From an uncultured Ruminococcus sp. (lineage in GTDB: Bacteria; Bacillota; Clostridia; Monoglobales; Monoglobaceae): a stretch of 64,000 bases of DNA. Positions 36,400-43,175 of the stretch are shown here, piece by piece (position 1 is the stretch's first letter; each line of letters begins with the position of its first letter). The translations under genes and the position numbers were made by a program. The DNA is taken from assembly GCA_902760955.1 (NCBI GenBank), contig CACWIG010000003.1, positions 1 through 64,000 on the forward strand, written 5' to 3'. The notes below the pieces were generated by a model. It did not search any database, was not told where the DNA came from, and saw nothing but the letters and a program-made list of their open reading frames with translations.

Positions 36400-38001
36400 A
36401 TGAAGTATAAGAAGATAATAGCAGGTGTTATACTGACTTTGTTTGTTGCAGGTACCTTCTTGCCCACATTTGCGGCAACACCGCCGATTGCGACAACGCA
36501 TATCTTAGAAATTAATATTGATGCAACTGATTTTGCGGGCAATTCTTCTGGGTTGAAAATCAAAGAAAATTCAGATTTTAACCTATTCGGTCAGAGCAAT
36601 AATGCTGGGATTACTCCTGTTTCTTCCGATGAATATTATGGACGTCAGGCATTGGCAAAAACTGAAAGAGGTGTAATTCGCACCGCTATTTATGACAGTA
36701 TTGTAGATGCAGTTGAGAACAATAAGGAAAAAGCGGAATTTAGTAACATAGAAGCGCAAGTAACTGAAGAGGATTGTGACGCTGCGTGGAATGCGGTCAG
36801 ATATGATTATCCACAACTTTTTTACTATGATTCATACAAGATTGGGTACGATGTAATTATATCAGGTGGTGTAACAGACTATGTTGCTTTGACGATTAGT
36901 TATTACACTTTTGCGGACTTGGAGAGTGAGAAAAAAGAGTTTGAGGAAACAGCAGATTACATAATTGAAAGTGCAGGGATAACGTCAGCAAATTCTGATT
37001 ACGAAAAGGCAAAAAAACTGCACAATGTTTTAATTGGCTGGGTTGAGTATGACCACAAAGCAGCAGAAGAAAATTCAGCAAATTCACTCTCACACACAGC
37101 ATATAATGCGATTGTCAATCACAGCGCTGTCTGTGACGGATATGCAAGGGCATATCAATACCTATTGTATAAGGTTGGAATTTTATCCCATATTATAACA
37201 GGATATGGTCAATCAGGAACTTCGCCCGAAAATCACGCGTGGAATATGGTATGGCTTGACGGAAAGCCATATTATACAGATGTAACCTGGGATGATATGC
37301 AATCGCAGGATGGTACAAACATAGGAATATCTTACAGATATTTTAATATTAATGATGAACTTTTAGAAAAGGACCATCATATTAACAAAAAGATAGACCA
37401 TAATAACAGCGATGCGATTGTAACTGAGAACTTAGGTTATGAGTTGCCGAAATGTACTGCCACTGATGACTGGTATTATAATATTGATGGTATAAGACTT
37501 ACGGCTGAAAATAAAAATGATGAAGAAATAATCAATAATGTTGCAACACTTTTAGCATATGATATAAAGGCAAGAATATTTATTGATGATGGTGTAAGTT
37601 TTTATGAGTGGTGGAATAATAACAGAAAAAATATAATTTCGACATACAGAGATATAACCTCGTATAATGATACATTAGTATTTAGTAACAGTTCGAGGAG
37701 TAATGAAGTCTCATTGTTCTGTTTAGAACTCGGAACAATAAAAGTAAATGATGACTATGAGCTTATAATGTATCATAACAAAGACCATTCAGGTAAGCTG
37801 TGTCAAATGGTATATGACGAAAACGAGGTAGGTGCTTATTGTGATATGATAGATATAGGTTCGTCGTCGGGAGATGAGATTATAAGCCTTATGATGTATC
37901 CATGGAAAAAGAATTTAAAATGTAAGAACGCAAGATATATGTTTTTGGATTTTGATAATAACTTCAGACCATTAATGAAAAAATGCGATATAGAATTTTA
38001 G
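36400..38001 (+). CDS. Secreted transglutaminase-like (TgpA/DUF-type cysteine peptidase fold) protein
   Basis: This 533-aa exported protein has a signal peptide ending TFA (~residue 25). A central transglutaminase-core domain follows, with the triad Cys245 (HSAVCDGYARAY), His279 (ENHAWNM) and Asp294 (YYTDVTWDD). The N-terminal ~190 residues and C-terminal ~230 residues have no recognised domain. Such proteins may cleave or cross-link wall or surface proteins. The mature form would act outside the cell; SLH proteins encoded upstream are possible partners, which is speculation. Confidence 0.8.
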   Translation: MKYKKIIAGVILTLFVAGTFLPTFAATPPIATTHILEINIDATDFAGNSSGLKIKENSDFNLFGQSNNAGITPVSSDEYYGRQALAKTERGVIRTAIYDSIVDAVENNKEKAEFSNIEAQVTEEDCDAAWNAVRYDYPQLFYYDSYKIGYDVIISGGVTDYVALTISYYTFADLESEKKEFEETADYIIESAGITSANSDYEKAKKLHNVLIGWVEYDHKAAEENSANSLSHTAYNAIVNHSAVCDGYARAYQYLLYKVGILSHIITGYGQSGTSPENHAWNMVWLDGKPYYTDVTWDDMQSQDGTNIGISYRYFNINDELLEKDHHINKKIDHNNSDAIVTENLGYELPKCTATDDWYYNIDGIRLTAENKNDEEIINNVATLLAYDIKARIFIDDGVSFYEWWNNNRKNIISTYRDITSYNDTLVFSNSSRSNEVSLFCLELGTIKVNDDYELIMYHNKDHSGKLCQMVYDENEVGAYCDMIDIGSSSGDEIISLMMYPWKKNLKCKNARYMFLDFDNNFRPLMKKCDIEF

Positions 38002-38011
38002 CTAAACAAAA

Positions 38012-38034
38012 GCCCTCTTTTATATAAGGAGGGT
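38012..38034. terminator. Bidirectional terminator between convergent genes
   Basis: GCCCTC...GGAGGGT forms a short stem with a T-rich flank on each side (AAAAGCCCTC / GAGGGTTTAATTTTTT). Confidence 0.7.
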
Positions 38035-38391
38035 TTAATTTTTTGTCTTTATGCCTTTGTACACTTCTCGTATGCCGATCAGACCCAAAAATATTCCAAA
38101 CATTTTTCTCAGTAACTCGTTGTTTAAATTCATAGCTGTTATCGAGCCGATAATCGCACCGACAATACCACATACTCCGATTACTAATGCGGTTTTGATA
38201 ACTACGTTTTTATTTTTTATATGAACAATTAATGCAAACACAGCGGTTGGAAGAAAGTACACTAAGTTTATTCCCTGTGCGAGTTTTTGTTCTATGCCTG
38301 AGGTCAGTATGAGGGCAGGAATTAAAATGGCACCGCCGCCGATACCCATACCACTTATTATACCGCTTAAAAAACCTAGTATAATTGACAT
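38035..38391 (-). CDS. TauE/SafE (TSUP) family half-transporter, C-terminal-type half
   Basis: The 118-aa protein has about four transmembrane helices and the family's glycine-rich loop (GFLSGIISGMGIGGGAILIP). A full TSUP transporter is about 250 aa with two such halves; this is one half as a separate gene. It starts 12 bp after the neighbouring half gene with RBS GAGGTG, so both are cotranslated and probably pair in the membrane. The family moves sulfite, sulfonates or related anions; the substrate is unknown here. Confidence 0.8.
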   Translation of the reverse strand: MSIILGFLSGIISGMGIGGGAILIPALILTSGIEQKLAQGINLVYFLPTAVFALIVHIKNKNVVIKTALVIGVCGIVGAIIGSITAMNLNNELLRKMFGIFLGLIGIREVYKGIKTKN

Positions 38392-38403
38392 ATACGCACC
38401 TCA

Positions 38404-38766
38404 TTAGAATATAAGTTTAATAGCTGTTATGATAATGACAGAGCCAAATATAATCTTAAGCCACTTAACAGAGATTTTTGACAGAATCTTTGCTCCCAGC
38501 AGACCGCCGACGACACCGCCTATTGTGACAGGTATCCATAGTTTAAAATCGAAAAAACCGTTTTTTACATAAAAGTAAGAGCTTACAATGGACATAAGAA
38601 AGATTATGGCGATGGCTGTTGCGTGTGATTTTTTTTCGTCAATATCCAAAAAGGCTTCCATAGCAGGTACGACTATACTTCCGCCTCCTGCTCCGAACAG
38701 ACCATTGAGAATACCGCTTACCAGACCTATTAAGATATGTTTATAATATTTTTTTATAAATCTCAT
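38404..38766 (-). CDS. TauE/SafE (TSUP) family half-transporter, N-terminal-type half
   Basis: The 120-aa protein has four transmembrane helices and the loop GLVSGILNGLFGAGGGSIVVP, parallel to the partner gene. The start at 38766 is chosen because AAAGGA is 7 bases upstream; an earlier in-frame ATG lacks one. The two half genes appear intact, so this is a two-gene transporter rather than a frameshifted pseudogene. Confidence 0.8.
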   Translation of the reverse strand: MRFIKKYYKHILIGLVSGILNGLFGAGGGSIVVPAMEAFLDIDEKKSHATAIAIIFLMSIVSSYFYVKNGFFDFKLWIPVTIGGVVGGLLGAKILSKISVKWLKIIFGSVIIITAIKLIF

Positions 38767-38898
38767 ATAAAATTCCTTTGCTGTGCACAATTTATGTTAG
38801 TTTTAGTAAATTTATATATTTTATTCAAAAAAAATAAAGCTGCCTGTGGGCAACTTTATTTCTGGAAAATCAGAACATAGAGATATTTTAAAAATGAA

Positions 38899-39053
38899 AT
38901 CGTTCACTTTGTTCACGATGAAATCCAAACAAGTTTGGATGAAATCCTCGCTATACTCGGTTGAAATTAAATCCGTCTTTTATCCGCCGCAGGCGATTTC
39001 ATCTGCGTAGCAGATTTCATCCACGAAGTAGATTTCTTCCGTCACAAGACGGA
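38899..39053. repeat. Cluster of small hairpins separated by GAAAT/ATTTC spacers
   Basis: Successive hairpins include ATCCAAAC-AA-GTTTGGAT (38923-38940), ATCCGCC-GCA-GGCGAT (~38982-38997), ATCTGC-GTA-GCAGAT (39001-39015) and TCCGTC-ACAA-GACGGA (39038-39053), each bounded by ATGAAAT or ATTTCAT. The ~500-bp gap between the half-transporter and the integrase holds this cluster, the tRNA terminator and the attachment site, but no gene. Similar arrays are familiar from other gut Clostridia. Confidence 0.6.
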
Positions 39054-39061
39054 TTTAGTTG

Positions 39062-39091
39062 AAAAAAGCACTTCCGAAGAAGTGCTTTTTT
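39062..39091. terminator. Strong bidirectional terminator beyond the tRNA 3' end
   Basis: AAAAAAGCACTTC-CGAA-GAAGTGCTTTTTT is a perfect 13-bp stem. It sits 1 base beyond the CCA end of the tRNA remnant (minus strand), where the tRNA terminator would be. Confidence 0.85.
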
Positions 39092-39092
39092 C

Positions 39093-39109
39093 TGGTCGGA
39101 GTGACTGGA
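39093..39109 (-). other. Prophage attachment site: duplicated tRNA 3' end (probably tRNA-Pro)
   Basis: The minus strand reads TCCAGTCACTCCGACCA. From its 3' end this gives CCA, discriminator A, seven acceptor bases CACTCCG and T-stem bases CCAGT. Upstream the T-loop sequence is lost, so only the 3' end of a tRNA is present. The implied 5' acceptor CGGAGTG suits tRNA-Pro. Next to an integrase gene this is the expected left attachment site; the intact tRNA should lie at the far prophage end outside the window. Confidence 0.7.
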
Positions 39110-39265
39110 ACTAATTTAGCCTTTTTTTAGTGTATTTTTATCTTTGTTTAAATTCGCTCAACCCATTGATACAAATGTGTTTACAAGTGTTTGTGCGGTG
39201 AAAACAATTTTTTAAAAAATCGGAGTTTTTTCAAAAATCGTGTAATAATCGTGTATACTTTTAAA
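39110..39265. other. Left prophage end, possible integrase arm sites
   Basis: This AT-rich, gene-free stretch contains repeated short strings such as ATCGTGTA (twice around 39236-39256) and GTGTTTACAAGTGTTTGTG. Integrase arm-type sites are expected here but cannot be assigned with confidence. Confidence 0.3.
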
Positions 39266-40411
39266 CTAAATCTTATTTAATATCTCAACCGCACGTTCTT
39301 CCTCACGTGGATATAAATGTGAGTATGTATTCCACGTCATTTCTATATTTGCATGACCTAAACGTCGAGCGATTTCTTGAATATTTATACCCTCATTTGC
39401 CAACAATGATACGTGTGAGTGTCTGAAATCGTGTATACGTATTTTTTTAATGCCTGCTGCTTTGGCAAATTTTCCGTTTGCGTTCTGTACCGACGTATCG
39501 CGAACAGGACGAATTCCACCGCATATTCTGAAATCATCAGTAAAATTAGGATAACTTTTATAGCGCTCTTTGTGTTCGTTCAAAATATCAATTAAAGGTT
39601 TAGGCATTTGAAGTGTCCGAATTGATGATTTATTTTTCGGCGGTGTTTCTCTATCGTCACCCTTAAGCTTCTGGGTAATACTTCTTGTTACAGATAAAAA
39701 GTCGCCATTTATATCAGACCACTTCAGTGCGAATATTTCGCCCTTACGCAAGCCTGTGTAAAAGGCTATGGAAAAGAATACATAATAATCCCAATCGACA
39801 AATTTACCGGTATTTTTAGCTGTGGAAAGTGCAGCTGACGAGAACTTTTTATATTCATCGGCTGTGTAATAATCCATTTCCTTTTTGTGCTCAGTGCTTG
39901 ACCTAAAATTACCTACTTTTTTTAACGGATTTTGAGAAATGTAATCCATCTTCACGCCATAATTAAGCATAGTGCGAAAGCAACTATATATATTTTGTTT
40001 TGTACGCAAGGATAATTTATGAGTTTTTTCAGATGTTTTTACCTCGTATTCATCTATTTGGTTCTTCCAATTCTGCATTACCGGAGCGGTTAGCTTTTTA
40101 AGAGAAACATCTCCTAAATATTCCAATACATATGTGGATAATATTTTTTTGTTTTTGGATAATGATGTTTCACGTAATTCATTTTTTGCAGATGAAATAT
40201 ATTCATCATATAAGGTTTTAACCGTCATTCTTGCTGCAGGGGTTTGTTCTTTTATTTCGTATTGCATACGCCTTTCTAAGTCTTTGGCTTCGGACATTCC
40301 GTATGCCACACGGTCAGTTTGACGATTATTGCCGAGATTATCAATATAATTTATTCGGACACGATATCTTTGTTTGCCGTCCTTGCTGCCTTTCATTTTA
40401 TATATAGGCAT
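39266..40411 (-). CDS. Phage integrase (tyrosine recombinase)
   Basis: The 381-aa recombinase has an N-terminal arm-binding domain (1-60), a SAM-like core-binding domain (62-165) and a catalytic domain with Arg222 (TGLRKGEI), His327-x-x-Arg330 (HDFRHSH), His353 (LGHANIEMT) and nucleophile Tyr363. It lies 156 bp from the tRNA remnant it would have used for integration. RBS AAGGT is upstream of ATG. Confidence 0.96.
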   Translation of the reverse strand: MPIYKMKGSKDGKQRYRVRINYIDNLGNNRQTDRVAYGMSEAKDLERRMQYEIKEQTPAARMTVKTLYDEYISSAKNELRETSLSKNKKILSTYVLEYLGDVSLKKLTAPVMQNWKNQIDEYEVKTSEKTHKLSLRTKQNIYSCFRTMLNYGVKMDYISQNPLKKVGNFRSSTEHKKEMDYYTADEYKKFSSAALSTAKNTGKFVDWDYYVFFSIAFYTGLRKGEIFALKWSDINGDFLSVTRSITQKLKGDDRETPPKNKSSIRTLQMPKPLIDILNEHKERYKSYPNFTDDFRICGGIRPVRDTSVQNANGKFAKAAGIKKIRIHDFRHSHVSLLANEGINIQEIARRLGHANIEMTWNTYSHLYPREEERAVEILNKI

Positions 40412-40444
40412 ATGCGTTACCTTCTTTCGATGAAAGTTTTTTTC

Positions 40445-40473
40445 TTGACAAATATCAGAATTGTGTGTATAAT
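40445..40473 (+). promoter_or_regulatory. Consensus promoter of the predicted antitoxin RNA
   Basis: TTGACA (40445-40450), 17 bp, TATAAT (40468-40473). No coding gene with an RBS follows before the terminator at 40523-40563, so it drives a short untranslated RNA. Confidence 0.8.
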
Positions 40474-40479
40474 AAAAGC

Positions 40480-40565
40480 AGATAAGAGGTATACCGTTGA
40501 ACGGTTAGCCAAAGTTTCAATTAAAAAATAACTGCTGCTTTGGAGTGTGGGCAGTTATTTTTTTA
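40480..40565 (+). ncRNA. Predicted antitoxin small RNA of a type I toxin-antitoxin locus
   Basis: An RNA of about 85 nt is expected from the consensus promoter at 40445-40473 to the stem-loop with T-run at 40523-40563. It contains the hairpin ACCGTT-G-AACGGT near 40493-40505. Its 3' half is antisense to the 3' end of the toxin message, including the last toxin codons and the shared terminator. Convergent overlap at a bidirectional terminator is the arrangement of known type I systems of Firmicutes such as those of C. difficile. Confidence 0.6.
40523..40563. terminator. Shared bidirectional terminator of toxin and antitoxin RNAs
   Basis: AAAAAATAACTGC (40523-40535) pairs with GCAGTTATTTTTT (40551-40563), giving A/T tracts on both sides. 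The toxin stop codon lies within the stem. Confidence 0.8.
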
Positions 40566-40623
40566 TGGTCACTATAATGAGCAACAGTAAAATCATAAAA
40601 GAAATTATGTACTCCGTTTGCAT
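40555..40623 (-). CDS. Predicted type I toxin: 22-residue hydrophobic membrane peptide
   Basis: The peptide is 22 residues long: a polar start (MQTEY), one unbroken hydrophobic segment (IISFMILLLLIIVTI) and a Lys-Lys end. This is the layout of type I (holin-like/BsrG/Fst-like) toxins that insert in the membrane. A strong RBS, GGGGGTG, lies 7 bases before the ATG, and an in-frame stop two codons upstream fixes the start. A promoter (40706-40734) sits 83 bp upstream, giving a long structured leader as in other type I toxins. No database comparison was possible. Confidence 0.6.
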   Translation of the reverse strand: MQTEYIISFMILLLLIIVTIKK

Positions 40624-40705
40624 AAATTATCACCCCCAATCCCGACTTAAAATCACGAGATTTGAGAGGCTAACCGTCCACTTATACCTTTTATATGCAA
40701 ATGGT

Positions 40706-40734
40706 ATCATATCACATATTTATTGGCTTGTTAA
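40706..40734 (-). promoter_or_regulatory. Promoter of the toxin message
   Basis: On the minus strand TTAACA (40734-40729), 17 bp, TATGAT (40711-40706). The predicted leader is about 75 nt. Confidence 0.6.
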
Positions 40735-40864
40735 TGATTCGATTATTCAAAATGAGTTTAGCAATATCCTTTTCGAAGTGTCATTTTATCACAAAGCAGA
40801 ACGCATTTTCTGAGATATTCTATACTGTTCTGCATCAGCTATTTCTATAAATTCAACTTTTGTA

Positions 40865-40954
40865 TCAAAAGTCGGTGCTGTAAAAGTAGACTTTCTTTCC
40901 GTTTATTGTTTTTGAATTGCACCAACGCCCGTCAGCACGTTTAGTAAGTGCCAT
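40865..40954 (-). pseudogene. Short ORF resembling a truncated integrase arm-binding domain
   Basis: A 29-codon frame with RBS AAAGGGTG encodes MALTKRADGRWCNSKTINGK followed by KVYFYSTDF and a stop. This looks like the first strand pair of an AP2-like arm-binding domain. Downstream, after the stop, another open stretch (VEFIEIADAEQYRISQKM) continues to about 40790. I read it as a decayed gene, but a genuine small protein is possible. Confidence 0.35.
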
Positions 40955-41010
40955 TAGGCTCACCCTTTCTGAATTTATGTCTTTATGCTTTTAGTATATC
41001 TTTTATTACC

Positions 41011-41601
41011 CTACCTTGCACGCTCAAAAACTCGACCGTTGTTTATATCGTAGTTGTTGTTATTATAATCTTCCTCGCTGCATTCTGTAAGTATGATTTT
41101 GCCTTGCTCAAATAGCAAAATATATATCATTTTTGTTGGCTTGGCAAAATCAGAATATACTGTACCTTTTGCAACTGCAACATCCATATCGGTAAATGTT
41201 CCCATAAGTATGTCGTATCCGAAACCGGGCTTGTCGTACATATATGAAAATGTGATATTCCTATCATCTGCATCATATATTGCGAGCCTAAAATCAAAAC
41301 CAAGAGAACCACCCTTGCTGTTATAAGCACCTATATATGATTTATATGATGATGTATCTCTGTTGTTGATAAAAATTGTATCATCATGGAAATCTACACT
41401 AAAACTATTATCAAGTGCATCCGATATATCTCTTAGCTTAAAATAGGTGCTGTCGTTTATATTATATCCTTTTATATCCTTATCCACATAGTTTACCCTT
41501 ATAGGATAAGGATTTTCATATATATTTAGTTCATTTATTCCAAAAGCAATTGTCCCGGACAATATGATTCCGGTCAATAGACCAATTACAAATCTTTTCA
41601 T
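41011..41601 (-). CDS. Secreted/anchored protein with a stalk (copper amine oxidase N-terminal-like) domain
   Basis: The 196-aa protein has an N-terminal hydrophobic signal segment (residues 4-22). A small beta/alpha domain follows (~32-85) whose pattern YxLRDI-ALD...DD-TIFIN (here YFKLRDISDALD) is that of the stalk domain often called copper amine oxidase N-terminal-like. The rest is unrecognised. It lies leftward of the K+ channel and repressor genes and may be expressed in the lysogen. RBS GAGGT is upstream. Confidence 0.6.
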   Translation of the reverse strand: MKRFVIGLLTGIILSGTIAFGINELNIYENPYPIRVNYVDKDIKGYNINDSTYFKLRDISDALDNSFSVDFHDDTIFINNRDTSSYKSYIGAYNSKGGSLGFDFRLAIYDADDRNITFSYMYDKPGFGYDILMGTFTDMDVAVAKGTVYSDFAKPTKMIYILLFEQGKIILTECSEEDYNNNNYDINNGRVFERAR

Positions 41602-41667
41602 ACAAATACCTCACATGATTTTAAAATTGAACATAAATAGAATAAATTTATGTATATAGATTTAAAA

Positions 41668-42369
41668 TTACTTCTTTTTATTAACTTCATTCATATAGCC
41701 AGCAGTGATTATGCCGGTGGGGAGTGCAACAATTGCAATGCCCATAAAAGAAGATAGCATACTCACAATCCTACCTACATCAGATGTTGGATATATATCT
41801 CCGTAACCAACAGTAGTTAAAGTAACAACTGCCCAGTATATGGCATCAAAGAAGTTATCAAAAGTATTTGGCTCAACTTGGAATAGGATGAGTGCGGACA
41901 GAATTATGTATCCGCCAGCTAATACACATACGGCAAACAATGCTTTTTTTTCTCTTTTTATTACAGAAATAATTAAATTAAAACTTTTTGAATACCTGAG
42001 TAGACGAAGCGTTCTGAACGCTTTACCAAGTCTGAAAAGTTTTAACATCCTTAGGCCGTTGTTTAAAAGCGTAAACGCAGGAAGTATAGAGAGTAAATCT
42101 ATTATCGCAAATATTCCAAAAGGATATCGTATAAATGCCATTTTTGAGTTATCATATTTGAAATCAGCAGTACACCAGCGAAGAATATAGTCTATAATAA
42201 ATATAATAACTGTTATATTATTTACCCATTCAAATATAAAATTTGTCTGTTTAAAGAAAAGGGGTATAATGCTCAAAATTATACATATAAGCATAAATCG
42301 GTCGTAGATTAGGCTTATTATGTCGTTGGTCTCGGCAATTTCAATTACATCATAAATTCGCTTTCGCAC
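41668..42369 (-). CDS. Voltage-gated potassium channel homologue encoded by the prophage
   Basis: This 233-aa protein has six predicted helices. The S4 segment carries a positive residue at every third position (Arg107, Lys110, Arg113, Lys116, Arg119, Arg122, Arg125). The pore loop holds the K+ selectivity filter TVGYGD (186-191) between S5 and S6. No cytoplasmic RCK domain is present. It starts at GTG 42369, 18 bp after the repressor stop, so it is probably cotranscribed with the repressor and expressed in the lysogen. A superinfection-exclusion or membrane-potential role is inference. Confidence 0.88.
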   Translation of the reverse strand: MRKRIYDVIEIAETNDIISLIYDRFMLICIILSIIPLFFKQTNFIFEWVNNITVIIFIIDYILRWCTADFKYDNSKMAFIRYPFGIFAIIDLLSILPAFTLLNNGLRMLKLFRLGKAFRTLRLLRYSKSFNLIISVIKREKKALFAVCVLAGGYIILSALILFQVEPNTFDNFFDAIYWAVVTLTTVGYGDIYPTSDVGRIVSMLSSFMGIAIVALPTGIITAGYMNEVNKKK

Positions 42370-42387
42370 ATTATCATCTTCTTTTGT

Positions 42388-43017
42388 TTATTTTCTTTTA
42401 CTTCGTCTAAGCTCCCAAAATACACCTTTTACTTCTACAGGAAGTTCGATGCACTCTTGACGGGTGAAAAATCGGCTCTCATAAGACGGATTTAGAGGTT
42501 TAATTAATATTCCGTTTGACATCTTTTCCACTCTTTTAAAAGTCCAATCATCACCATTGATAGCAACAGCACAGTCTTCATTGTTTTCGCAATCACTTTG
42601 ACGTAAAAATATAATGATGTCGCCATTACGATACTCGGGTTCCATACTGTCGCCTTTTATTTTCAATCCAAAAAACTCTTTGCCGCCAATAGTCCATTCT
42701 TCAGGTGCTTCCTCATAATCAATGATATCTTCTATTGCTTCCATAGGTACACCTGCAGGAATATACCCGTATATCGGAATTTTAATAACACGTGAGGTAT
42801 TGTAGCTAAATGGCTCAGCGTTTGTGGAATACATAAGATCATTAACGGTAACATTAAGTATTTCAGCTATTTTTTCTAATGTTTTTGCTCTGGGACTATT
42901 AGTCCCATTTTCCCACATACCAACAGTGCTCTGCTTAACACCTACAAGTTGAGCTAATTGTTCTTGTGTTAATCCTTGGTGCTCTCTGTATTTTGGCAAG
43001 TTTAATCTTAAAGACAT
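42388..43017 (-). CDS. CI/LexA-like phage repressor (XRE HTH plus S24 peptidase)
   Basis: The 209-aa repressor has an N-terminal helix-turn-helix (residues 7-60: LTQEQLAQLVGVKQSTVGMWENG). A C-terminal S24 domain follows, with cleavage site Ala88-Gly89, Ser124 (GDSMEP) and Lys161 (TFKRV). It should hold the prophage silent and self-cleave upon RecA activation. Three ATCA-N7-TGAT operators lie in the divergent control region. RBS GGAGGTGG precedes the ATG. Confidence 0.94.
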   Translation of the reverse strand: MSLRLNLPKYREHQGLTQEQLAQLVGVKQSTVGMWENGTNSPRAKTLEKIAEILNVTVNDLMYSTNAEPFSYNTSRVIKIPIYGYIPAGVPMEAIEDIIDYEEAPEEWTIGGKEFFGLKIKGDSMEPEYRNGDIIIFLRQSDCENNEDCAVAINGDDWTFKRVEKMSNGILIKPLNPSYESRFFTRQECIELPVEVKGVFWELRRSKRK

Positions 43018-43036
43018 TTTTCCACCTCCATACTTT

Positions 43037-43065
43037 AGAATATCACTAAAAATGATTTTTGTAAA
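43037..43065 (-). promoter_or_regulatory. Promoter of the repressor (lysogeny) operon
   Basis: On the minus strand TTTACA (43065-43060), 17 bp, TATTCT (43042-43037). Operator 1 occupies the spacer. Confidence 0.65.
43042..43056. promoter_or_regulatory. Phage operator 1 (ATCA-N7-TGAT)
   Basis: ATCACTAAAAATGAT is a dyad with 4-bp arms between the -10 and -35 boxes of the repressor promoter. Confidence 0.6.
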
Positions 43066-43091
43066 TATAAATAAAAAATATTTAGAAAAAT

Positions 43092-43106
43092 ATCATCTAA
43101 AATGTT
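43092..43106. promoter_or_regulatory. Phage operator 2 (ATCA-N7-TGTT)
   Basis: ATCATCTAAAATGTT matches operators 1 and 3 with one arm change and overlaps the start of the rightward -35 box. Confidence 0.55.
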
Positions 43107-43133
43107 GACAAACAAAATTTATTGTGCTATTAT
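43105..43133 (+). promoter_or_regulatory. Rightward early promoter
   Basis: TTGACA (43105-43110), 17 bp, TATTAT (43128-43133), firing toward the Cro-like gene. Confidence 0.72.
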
Positions 43134-43134
43134 A

Positions 43135-43149
43135 ATCATAATAAATGAT
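43135..43149. promoter_or_regulatory. Phage operator 3 (ATCA-N7-TGAT)
   Basis: ATCATAATAAATGAT lies at the start of transcription of the rightward promoter and shares the dyad of operators 1 and 2. Confidence 0.6.
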
Positions 43150-43175
43150 AATGATGGGAGGCTGAACTATTTAAA

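Larger units (their letters stand above)
40483..40694. repeat. Inverted repeat shared by the toxin and antitoxin 5' regions
   Basis: The string AGGTATA...GG(A)ACGGTTAGCC occurs just downstream of both promoters: 40488-40510 on the plus strand and 40668-40689 on the minus strand. Both RNAs therefore carry a similar 5' element. Its role (regulator site, RNA processing, duplicate origin) is unknown. Confidence 0.5.

Noticed and set aside
40166-40181. parS-like sequence TGTTTCACGT in the integrase gene
   Set aside because: Only the left 10 bases match the parS palindrome; the right arm is lost, so it is probably chance.
40547-40813. 88-codon plus-strand frame at the toxin locus
   Set aside because: It starts within the terminator, lacks an RBS, and overlaps the better supported toxin peptide on the other strand.
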